DNA of 15,049 nt, from NCBI GenBank assembly GCA_003641675.1, contig QNBI01000011.1, positions 1 through 15,049 of the forward strand, in the 5' to 3' direction. The translations under genes were made by a program, and so were the position numbers. Shown here piece by piece: positions 1 to 5,892 of the stretch. The notes under the pieces were generated by a model. It saw only the letters and a list, made by a program, of their open reading frames with translations. It made no database searches and was not told the origin of the DNA. The stretch comes from Spirochaetota bacterium. Its GTDB lineage: Bacteria; Spirochaetota; Spirochaetia; SZUA-6. Within the stretch, counting starts at the first letter, position 1; each line of letters begins with the position of its first letter.

Positions 1-464
1 ATATCGAGATGTTTAATAATTATCCCCTTATCAAGCATAATTGCAAGGAGCCTTATTAGTTTCGTTTCCACTTTTTTACTATTCTTTATTAAACTTTTTA
101 TTGCTATAATATATTCTTCTCTAACGGCAAGTCCTGTTCTCATAAGGCTTAAAACAATAGAACGTGTTAATGAATCCGAATTAATACCATATTTTTCCAG
201 TAAAACATTTACCGTATCTATGTTTTTATTAGTTATTTTTAGTATTAATCTATTTTCTTCAAGGAGCACTTTGGCCTTAATAATCTGCCCGGGGATGAGA
301 TCAATATCAGAATAAGCGGTAAGTAATCTGCCGCCTATACTTACCGCCCATTTATTATGGAAAATATTTTTTACTACTTTAAGAGATATATAATCTCCGG
401 GACGTAAATGAATACCTGAATTATGTTGTAATTCAATCCTGTCGGTTATTTTCCCGGATAACAT
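1..464 (-). CDS. Partial hypothetical protein, YlqG/FliK-like (3' end missing)
   Basis: An open frame of 154 codons runs without a stop from ATG 464-462 off the left edge, so the C-terminus is missing. It starts 9 bp after the rplS stop, in the same frame, and is the last visible member of the ffh operon; no clear Shine-Dalgarno is present, so coupling to rplS is likely. Residues about 20-80 look like a small beta domain (RPGDYISLKV, WAVSIGGRLL, PGQIIKAKVL), followed by a helical segment (about 90-150) with LMRTGLAVREE and LLAIMLDKGI. This pattern resembles the poorly characterised YlqG-type proteins, sometimes annotated FliK-like, encoded between rplS/rnhB and an FlhB C-terminal-domain gene in Firmicutes; I recall Treponema having an uncharacterised gene here too. 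That the gene is real is well supported; a flagellar or secretion role is inference from position and weak pattern similarity. Confidence 0.8.
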   Translation of the reverse strand, partial: MLSGKITDRIELQHNSGIHLRPGDYISLKVVKNIFHNKWAVSIGGRLLTAYSDIDLIPGQIIKAKVLLEENRLILKITNKNIDTVNVLLEKYGINSDSLTRSIVLSLMRTGLAVREEYIIAIKSLIKNSKKVETKLIRLLAIMLDKGIIIKHLD

Positions 465-473
465 ACAAATGAA

Positions 474-863
474 CTATGATTTCTGCTTGTTTTCTTTTGT
501 CGCTGTGGTTTTATTCTTTTTTCGTATTAATTCTGCGACCTTTGCAGCTTTTCCAACCCTGTCTCTTATATAGTAAAGTTTCGCTCTTCTAACTCTGCCA
601 AGCCTCACAACTTCTATTTTTTGAATTCTCGGGGAATTGAAAGGAAATGTGCGTTCCACACCTATTCCGTAGGACATTTTACGTACGGTAAAGGTTTTCT
701 TTAACCCGTCACGTTTTATTGCAATGCATAGCCCTTCGAAAACCTGTACCCTTTCTGTTTTGCCTTCAACAATTTTAAAATAAACACGGACAGTATCCCC
801 TGCTTTAAAGTTTATTTTGGTATCTTTTACCTGTTCCGATTCAATCGCTTTAATTAAATCCAT
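474..863 (-). CDS. rplS: 50S ribosomal protein L19
   Basis: L19 is a large-subunit protein located at the subunit interface, where it contributes to an intersubunit bridge. The 129-residue product has the family hallmarks: [18 protein letters not shown] opening ([10 protein letters not shown] near residue 19), a central [17 protein letters not shown] block, and the conserved [18 protein letters not shown] segment (about residues 91-108). The C-terminal lysine-rich tail (about 15 residues) is slightly longer than the E. coli protein. ATG 863 is preceded by a strong GGAGGAGG about 9 nt upstream that lies inside the end of trmD. The gene overlaps trmD by 14 bp in another frame, so its translation is probably coupled to trmD. 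The trmD-rplS adjacency is conserved across bacteria. Confidence 0.97.
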   Translation of the reverse strand: MDLIKAIESEQVKDTKINFKAGDTVRVYFKIVEGKTERVQVFEGLCIAIKRDGLKKTFTVRKMSYGIGVERTFPFNSPRIQKIEVVRLGRVRRAKLYYIRDRVGKAAKVAELIRKKNKTTATKENKQKS

Positions 864-1602
864 CTGTTAATTCCTCCTCCATTATTTTTTTTATAGTCTT
901 CCTAATCTCCGATGAAATATTTGAATCTGCCATTATGGACTCTATGAGATCTGGTCTTCTCATAATAGTTTTTTCTATACTTTTTTTCAAACGCCATTTT
1001 TTTATGTTTTCATGGTGGCCGGACAAAAGGACATTCGGTACTTTTTCCCCTCTAAATATTTCAGGGCGAGTATATTGAGGATACTCAAGCAGGCCGTTGC
1101 TAAAGCTTTCCTCTTTTAAAGACTCACCTTTTATAACTCCTGGTAGCAGTCTAATAACAGAGTCCATTATAACGCTTGCAGCTGGTTCGCTGCCGGATAA
1201 TATATAATCTCCGATAGACACTTCATCCGGTTTATACAAATCAATAATTCTCTGGTCGATTCCTTCGTATCTTCCACATATTATAACAATTTCTTTAATT
1301 TCTGCATATTCATAGGCCATCTTCTGATTATATACAACTCCTAAAGGAGTCGGATATACAATTTTTTTCCCTTTTGCCTGTATGCTATCCAGGGCTAAAG
1401 CTAAAGGTTCTGGTTTTATAATCATTCCGGCTCCGCCGCCATAGGTATAGTCATCACAGCTTCGATATTTATCTTTTGTAAAATTTCTGCAGTCAATAAG
1501 ATTAATCCGAACCTTATTGCTGCTTAAAGCCCTCGAAATAATTGTATTTTCCAAAAAACCTTTAAAGAAGTCAGGAAACAGAGTAATAATCTGGAAGATC
1601 AT
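850..1602 (-). CDS. trmD: tRNA (guanine-37-N1)-methyltransferase
   Basis: TrmD methylates N1 of G37 next to the anticodon, using S-adenosylmethionine, and prevents +1 frameshifting. The 250-residue protein has the full SPOUT/trefoil-knot signature: YGGGAGM (54-60), [10 protein letters not shown] (109-118), [11 protein letters not shown] (129-139), [11 protein letters not shown] (170-180) and [10 protein letters not shown] (188-197). Length matches the family. Its ATG overlaps the rimM stop by 4 bp (ATGA), so coupling is expected; there is no strong Shine-Dalgarno. One oddity: the residue aligning with the proposed catalytic Asp169 of E. coli/H. influenzae TrmD (in EDSF) is Glu165 here (EESF). 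All other core motifs are intact, so I take the gene as functional, and Glu may be a lineage variant. Confidence 0.97.
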   Translation of the reverse strand: MIFQIITLFPDFFKGFLENTIISRALSSNKVRINLIDCRNFTKDKYRSCDDYTYGGGAGMIIKPEPLALALDSIQAKGKKIVYPTPLGVVYNQKMAYEYAEIKEIVIICGRYEGIDQRIIDLYKPDEVSIGDYILSGSEPAASVIMDSVIRLLPGVIKGESLKEESFSNGLLEYPQYTRPEIFRGEKVPNVLLSGHHENIKKWRLKKSIEKTIMRRPDLIESIMADSNISSEIRKTIKKIMEEELTDGFN

Positions 1603-2102
1603 GGCTTTTCATAATTACAGGTGAGCATTATTTTTTTCTCCTTTATATCAATCACAGATACAAAATGATTTATAAACGGGATCATTAATATTTCACCATT
1701 TACACCGGATACCTCCAGTAAATCATTATACCCCGCACCCAGAACGGCTTTTACATGACCTACAAGCTCATCCTTTTTATATACGTTACATTGACAAAGA
1801 TCTTTTATATAATATTCACCTTTTTTTAACGGTGACGCATACTTCCTTTCTACCAGTATTTCTTTTCCCAAGATAGTTCTTGTCGCTTCCGGGGAATCGA
1901 TGCCTTCAAGTTTTATAAGAAGATTATCCTTTGAAATAACTTTTATGCTTTCTATTAAGAAACTCCGTTCTCTTCCCTCTTCTTTTATAAATACCTTCTT
2001 TAAAGTAACGAAATGATTTGTTTCCCCGGATAAGCTTTTTATACGTAAAAAGCCCTTTACGCCATGGCTTCTCTTAATTACAGCAATGGCAAGCTTTTCC
2101 AT
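1599..2102 (-). CDS. rimM: 16S rRNA processing/ribosome maturation factor RimM
   Basis: RimM binds ribosomal protein S19 and helps mature the head of the 30S subunit. The 167-residue protein matches the family in length and has two parts. The N-terminal RimM domain (1-90) contains the KRSHGVKGFLRIKS segment, equivalent to the usual GTHGLKGEV motif. The C-terminal PRC-barrel (about 95-165) contains EYYIKDLCQCNVY, GHVKAVLGAGYNDLLEV and ILMIPFINHFV. It starts one base inside the khpA stop (TAATG) and ends in a 4-bp overlap with trmD. No Shine-Dalgarno is visible upstream, so translation by coupling is likely. The rpsP-KH-rimM-trmD-rplS order is a classic conserved ribosomal/tRNA modification cluster. 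Confidence 0.95.
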   Translation of the reverse strand: MEKLAIAVIKRSHGVKGFLRIKSLSGETNHFVTLKKVFIKEEGRERSFLIESIKVISKDNLLIKLEGIDSPEATRTILGKEILVERKYASPLKKGEYYIKDLCQCNVYKKDELVGHVKAVLGAGYNDLLEVSGVNGEILMIPFINHFVSVIDIKEKKIMLTCNYEKP

Positions 2103-2335
2103 TAGTCGAGTATTTCAAGTACAACCCTTTTACCCGTCTTTGTTGCAGCAGCTGCTAAAATTATACGTATTGCCTTTGCAATTCTTCCATGTTTGCCTAT
2201 AACTTTTCCTATATCAGCATCTGCCACTCTAAGTTCGAGGATTGTAGATTTTTCTCCTTCTATCATATTCACTTTAACACCACCTGGTTCATCAACAAGA
2301 GACTTTGCAATATATTCAACCAGTTCCTTTTCCAC
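2102..2335 (-). CDS. khpA: KH-domain RNA-binding protein KhpA (YlqC family)
   Basis: This small, 77-residue protein is a single type II KH domain with the RNA-binding GxxG loop in [16 protein letters not shown] (GKHG, about residues 47-50). KhpA pairs with KhpB/Jag (EloR) in Firmicutes, where the complex binds RNAs and influences cell elongation and division; the partner is not in this window. The start is GTG 2335-2333, preceded by AGGAG at 2342-2346 with 6 nt spacing; the Shine-Dalgarno directly follows the rpsP stop codon. It overlaps rimM by one base. Its position between rpsP and rimM is the standard one, which makes the assignment firm although the cellular role in spirochaetes is not known from this sequence. 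Confidence 0.95.
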   Translation of the reverse strand: MEKELVEYIAKSLVDEPGGVKVNMIEGEKSTILELRVADADIGKVIGKHGRIAKAIRIILAAAATKTGKRVVLEILD

Positions 2336-2346
2336 CGTTTACTCCT

Positions 2347-2598
2347 CTATTTTATATGAAACTTCAATTTATTAAGAAGCCTGCGTACAGTGTCACTGGG
2401 TTGTGCACCGTGATTTAACCAATCCCGAATACGATCTTCTTTTATACTTACCTGTTTGTCCTCGACCTCTATCGGATGATAAAAGCCCACCTCTTCGATC
2501 GTTCTGCCGTCTCTGGGTTTTCTCGAATCCATTACTACAATTCTGTAATAGGGTCTTTTTTTAGTACCGAACCTCTTTAGTCTGATCTTTACGCTCAA
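2347..2598 (-). CDS. rpsP: 30S ribosomal protein S16
   Basis: S16 is an early-binding small-subunit protein needed for 30S assembly. The 83-residue product has the diagnostic N-terminus [20 protein letters not shown] (3-22), then [19 protein letters not shown] and a [21 protein letters not shown] segment, all typical. The start codon is TTG (2598-2596): the typical S16 N-terminus M(A/S)VKIRL fits exactly there, and AGGAGGAGG (2605-2613) sits 6 nt upstream. There is no in-frame ATG close by. It follows ffh with a 33-bp gap and precedes khpA by 11 bp, so it belongs to the ffh operon. A TTG start on a highly expressed ribosomal protein gene is notable but the Shine-Dalgarno is close to ideal. 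Confidence 0.96.
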   Translation of the reverse strand: MSVKIRLKRFGTKKRPYYRIVVMDSRKPRDGRTIEEVGFYHPIEVEDKQVSIKEDRIRDWLNHGAQPSDTVRRLLNKLKFHIK

Positions 2599-2604
2599 CT
2601 TTTG

Positions 2605-2613
2605 CCTCCTCCT
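2605..2613 (-). promoter_or_regulatory. Strong Shine-Dalgarno fixing the TTG start of rpsP
   Basis: AGGAGGAGG on the minus strand, 6 nt before the TTG codon. It settles the start, since no ATG or GTG gives the expected S16 N-terminus. Confidence 0.85.
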
Positions 2614-2631
2614 GGATATTATTGATTAGCC

Positions 2632-3963
2632 CTAATTTTGTCCAAACTGAGCCAACACCTTGGATTGATATTTTTTATTTTTTGCCATTTTTTTCATCAT
2701 GGTTTTCATTTTATCATACTTTTTTAAAAGTCTATTTACCTCAAACACCGAAGTACCACTCCCACGCGCAATTCTTTTTCTTCTGCTCGGGCTTATTATC
2801 CGATAATTTTTACGTTCTGTCATTGTCATGGAGAGAATTATCGCCTCTTCTTTTTTTATTTCTCCTTCATCTATTGCATCGGTATCTATCGAAGCATTCA
2901 TTCCGGGAATCATTTCGGCTATTGCCTGCAGACTGCCCATTTTTTTTATACGTTTAAACTGATCAAGATAATCCTGCAGAGTAAAGGTTTTGCTTTCTAT
3001 TTTTCTCTTAAGTTCCTCCGCTTCTTCTACTTCTATTGTATTCTGAGCCTTTTCAACGAGACTTACAACGTCGCCCATTCCAAGTATTCTGGAAACGATT
3101 CTGTCAGGATAGAACAGTTCTAAGTCTTCTATTTTTTCACCTGTACCAATAAATTTAATTGGTTTTCCGGTAATGCTTTTAATAGATAGCGCAGCACCGC
3201 CTCTTGCATCGGAGTCAAATTTACTCAGTATAACTCCGCTTATAGAAAGCGCTTCATCGAAAGTTTTTGCTATCTCTACTGCTGTCTGTCCGGTCATCGC
3301 ATCTGCCACAAGAAGTATTTCGTCAGGTTTTACAATTTTTTTAATATCGGACAGCTCTGCCATCATTTTTTCATCAATATGAAGCCTGCCGGATGTATCG
3401 AAAATTACAGAATCAAACTGATTCTTACCGGCATATTTTAGTGCATCCTTTACTACTCTTTGCGGTTTATCCGCTTTCTCACTAAAAACCTCTATACCGT
3501 TATTTTTACCAAGGACAACCAGTTGTTCTACAGCAGCAGGTCTTACCAGATCGGCTGCTACAAGAAGTACCTTCCTTCCTCTATTCATTAAATGCTTTCC
3601 AAGTTTCACGGTAGTTGTTGTTTTACCGGAACCCTGAAGTCCTACCATAAGTATTGAGGTGACGGTATCTGTTCCTTTTAAAACCAGATCCTGTTTTGTA
3701 TCTCCGAGAAGTTCTACCAGTTTGTCATGAAGAATTTTTATAAACTGCTGTCCCGGAGATACAGACCGCAGTACTTTTTCTCCGCGAGCTTCTTCGACAG
3801 TTCTGTTTACAAACCGTCTTACAACTCTTAGATTAACATCCGCTTCGAGTAATGCAATTTTAACCTCATTTATAGCATCGCTAATGTTTTTTTCGCTTAT
3901 ATGAGATTTTCCGGATACCTGCCTAACAAGTTCCGATAATTTTCTGCTTAATCTGTCCAACAT
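2632..3963 (-). CDS. ffh: Signal recognition particle protein Ffh
   Basis: Ffh is the GTPase of the signal recognition particle. It binds 4.5S RNA and nascent signal sequences and delivers ribosomes to FtsY at the membrane. The 443-residue protein has the N domain (1-~95), then the G domain with P-loop GLQGSGKT (108-115), DTSGR (189-193), SKFD (247-250, G4) followed by DARGGAALS, and GTGEK (273-277). The methionine-rich M domain follows (about 325-440), with the RNA-binding SRRKRIARGSG (393-403). DTSGR and SKFDSDARGG replace the usual DTAGR and TKLDGDARGG, conservative changes. Start ATG 3963 gives the usual N-terminus (MLDRLSRKLSELV). It is the first gene of the operon, downstream of a consensus promoter, with a leader of roughly 25 nt and only a weak Shine-Dalgarno (AAGAGA). 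Confidence 0.97.
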   Translation of the reverse strand: MLDRLSRKLSELVRQVSGKSHISEKNISDAINEVKIALLEADVNLRVVRRFVNRTVEEARGEKVLRSVSPGQQFIKILHDKLVELLGDTKQDLVLKGTDTVTSILMVGLQGSGKTTTTVKLGKHLMNRGRKVLLVAADLVRPAAVEQLVVLGKNNGIEVFSEKADKPQRVVKDALKYAGKNQFDSVIFDTSGRLHIDEKMMAELSDIKKIVKPDEILLVADAMTGQTAVEIAKTFDEALSISGVILSKFDSDARGGAALSIKSITGKPIKFIGTGEKIEDLELFYPDRIVSRILGMGDVVSLVEKAQNTIEVEEAEELKRKIESKTFTLQDYLDQFKRIKKMGSLQAIAEMIPGMNASIDTDAIDEGEIKKEEAIILSMTMTERKNYRIISPSRRKRIARGSGTSVFEVNRLLKKYDKMKTMMKKMAKNKKYQSKVLAQFGQN

Positions 3964-3994
3964 AATAATGATTCTCTTAGTTTTATTCTATGAA

Positions 3995-4023
3995 TATATA
4001 TATATAATTTATCCGATTGTCAA
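3995..4023 (-). promoter_or_regulatory. Sigma-70-type promoter of the ffh operon
   Basis: On the minus strand there is a perfect -35 TTGACA (4023-4018), a 17-bp spacer, and -10 TATATA (4000-3995) within an alternating AT run. Predicted start is near 3988. It sits directly behind the stop codon of the upstream TPR lipoprotein gene (4032), so the ffh operon has its own promoter even though the preceding operon points the same way. Confidence 0.8.
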
Positions 4024-4031
4024 TCTTACAA

Positions 4032-5504
4032 CTAACGAATATCAAAAAAATGTCTCTTTATATATTCTATTCTACTGTATGCACTGCTGTAATAAGCGCT
4101 GCCCGTATATTCATTATAAACCTTTTTATAAAAGGCAAGGCTTTTTTTTAAATCCCTAATTTCTCTATCATTCTCATACAGATTGCCCAGATAATAGTAA
4201 ACAGCATCTGCATATTTCCCGTTTAGATACCTTTTAATATAAGTATTTAACAGTTCAACGGCAAATTTAGTCCTTCCATTCTTATAAAGGGCCTGTGCAG
4301 TCTCAAAAAGATATTTCTCCTCGTCTGCAGAAGAAAACTGAGTAGCATTACTCTTATAATTCTCTATAACTCTGGAAATTATGGCGATATCATCCAGTTT
4401 TGCTGCACATAGAATTGTTCCTGCAAGTGCTTCCCTGTAGTATCTGTTGGAAGGTTCTAAATTATGCCTCCAATATTTAAGTGCAGCCTGATAAGATTTA
4501 TCCTCTAGATAAATAAGTGCAATTTGGTTATTCAAATAGGGATCATCTTCATTATACCTTTTTAAATACTCATCTAATGCATCTTTGAAGTTCCCCCTTT
4601 TATAAAGATTGTCTGGAACTGTATAGTCTGTATTTATATTCGTATTCCCGGCCTGTTCCAATTTATTTTCAGTATTGAGAATTTTAAAGAAATCTTCTTC
4701 TTTTACGACATTAACCTTAACTTTCTTTTTTATATTCGAAGCAGCGCTGTTGTCCTGTTTCACAAATTTCAGCAGATACGTCCCTCTTTTATTTGTCTTG
4801 AAGTTAAATGATGTCTTATTGTTTCTGTAATCTTTACCTTTATAATCTATTCCCTTCGAAGAACCTGCTTTACCTTCTAAACCGTCATAAACCCAGCCCA
4901 GTCCTTTAAAAGTGATAATTATTGAGTCTTTAGGTCTGGAAAATATGTTTTTATACGGTATTGCAGGAACCTCCTTTTTATCCCTTGTAATGCCTCCGCC
5001 CTCTTGTATATCTGTCTCTTTGGCAATATTCCTGGGTTTTGCGTTCGTAATTTTTCTGTACACAGTTTTCGGTTTTTTCTTTACAGTTTTAATTGAAGGA
5101 GCAGATTTTTTAAAATATCCAACTTCGGTATTCACTCTCGCCAGCATTGATTCTTCATTGTTAATAGGCCCCATGCTCTCCAACTCCGGCCTAAATAAAG
5201 TAACCCTTATCAATAGCAATTTACTGTGTTTTAGACGGACAGCCGATAGAGGTAATGGAATAGAGTAAATTAAAGGTTTCACCTCGTTTAGATCAAGCAG
5301 AGGAACCGGCAGTTTTTTTTGAATTGCAGTTTCTTTTGAATCTGCACGGGTTTTATATTCGCCACCTTCATTGTACAACTCAAAAGTATTTACTTTGGAA
5401 CTCTGCGGGGAAGGTCTTTTTTTTGTTTTTTCTATATAATTTACCCTTTGAGTTGCACAGGAGAAACAAAACAAACAGAAAAATACCAATAAATATTTTA
5501 ACAC
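4032..5504 (-). CDS. TPR-containing lipoprotein, spirochaete-type, function unknown
   Basis: This encodes 490 residues from GTG 5504. That start is chosen because GGGAGGGG (5510-5517) lies 5 nt upstream and the next upstream in-frame start (TTG 5519) would place that Shine-Dalgarno inside the gene. The N-terminus is a short hydrophobic signal ending in LFCFSC, with Cys16 as the probable lipidated residue; the lipobox is loose, as is common in spirochaetes. A basic, low-complexity linker (about 135-165) follows. Next is a small beta-rich domain (about 195-268) containing ITFKGLGWVYDG and RGTYLLKFVKQD. The C-terminal half (about 300-485) holds several TPR-like helical pairs (GNFKDALDEYLKRY, KSYQAALKYWRHN, LKKSLAFYKKVYNEY). 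It is the third gene of the smc operon, 25 bp after the small membrane protein gene. Probably a periplasmic scaffold anchored to a membrane; partners are unknown. Confidence 0.85.
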   Translation of the reverse strand: MLKYLLVFFCLFCFSCATQRVNYIEKTKKRPSPQSSKVNTFELYNEGGEYKTRADSKETAIQKKLPVPLLDLNEVKPLIYSIPLPLSAVRLKHSKLLLIRVTLFRPELESMGPINNEESMLARVNTEVGYFKKSAPSIKTVKKKPKTVYRKITNAKPRNIAKETDIQEGGGITRDKKEVPAIPYKNIFSRPKDSIIITFKGLGWVYDGLEGKAGSSKGIDYKGKDYRNNKTSFNFKTNKRGTYLLKFVKQDNSAASNIKKKVKVNVVKEEDFFKILNTENKLEQAGNTNINTDYTVPDNLYKRGNFKDALDEYLKRYNEDDPYLNNQIALIYLEDKSYQAALKYWRHNLEPSNRYYREALAGTILCAAKLDDIAIISRVIENYKSNATQFSSADEEKYLFETAQALYKNGRTKFAVELLNTYIKRYLNGKYADAVYYYLGNLYENDREIRDLKKSLAFYKKVYNEYTGSAYYSSAYSRIEYIKRHFFDIR

Positions 5505-5509
5505 GAAAT

Positions 5510-5517
5510 CCCCTCCC
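5510..5517 (-). promoter_or_regulatory. Shine-Dalgarno deciding the GTG start of the TPR lipoprotein
   Basis: GGGAGGGG on the minus strand, 5 nt before GTG 5504. It excludes the longer reading from TTG 5519, which would encode this site as codons 2-4. Confidence 0.8.
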
Positions 5518-5529
5518 AAGGTTTCCCGC

Positions 5530-5892
5530 CTATTGCTTTAGTAATTTCTCAACTTTGCTTTCGTTTTCCCTTTCCAGTATTTCGCCCAATAGCTTAACGG
5601 GATCCTTCCAGTATTTATCCGTTTCTTCTAAGGACCATTTCGTATGTTTCTCGCGAAGCAAAAAGGGTCCATAGCTGCTAAAATCTACTTTGCTCTTTTT
5701 CAAAATAAATTCAGAGATATCAATTCTATCCGCAGCTGTATCATCTCGGGATTCTGCAGATTTTTTACTGTTTAACATATTGTCGTCTTTATACGTATTT
5801 CTTGCGTTTAAAATTGTCAATGTTACCGCCACTGTTAGAATAATGAGTACAGCAAGACCCGCTATTTCCAAAACGAACCTTTTCTTAAGCAT
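5530..5892 (-). CDS. Small single-pass membrane protein, unknown function
   Basis: I do not recognise this 120-residue protein. It starts with MLKKR, followed by one strongly hydrophobic segment (about 6-28: VLEIAGLAVLIILTVAVTL), so by the positive-inside rule it should be anchored N-in with the remaining ~90 residues outside the cytoplasm. The outer part has an acidic, low-complexity stretch (about 35-56) and then a more ordered end with SSYGPFLLREKHTKW and a predicted amphipathic helix, EETDKYWKDPVKLLGEILERE. Its ATG overlaps the smc stop by 8 bp (ATGCTTAA), so its translation is coupled to smc; the TPR lipoprotein follows after 25 bp. Context suggests an envelope role together with the lipoprotein; a link to SMC itself is only inferred from the operon. 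Confidence 0.8.
   Translation of the reverse strand: MLKKRFVLEIAGLAVLIILTVAVTLTILNARNTYKDDNMLNSKKSAESRDDTAADRIDISEFILKKSKVDFSSYGPFLLREKHTKWSLEETDKYWKDPVKLLGEILERENESKVEKLLKQ

Noticed and set aside
2622..2957. 111-codon plus-strand frame opposite ffh
   Set aside because: A phenylalanine/leucine-rich shadow of the lysine-rich Ffh M domain; no ribosome-binding site.
3993..4006. Alternating AT run as a microsatellite
   Set aside because: Only about 14 bp and it forms the -10 region of the ffh promoter; no other repeat copies.
4912..5268. 118-codon plus-strand hydrophobic frame opposite the TPR lipoprotein
   Set aside because: It looks membrane-like only because it is complementary to a lysine-rich linker; no supporting start signals.
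5505..5519. Longer TPR lipoprotein from TTG 5519
   Set aside because: It would add five codons that consist of the Shine-Dalgarno for GTG 5504 and would spoil the signal peptide N-terminus.
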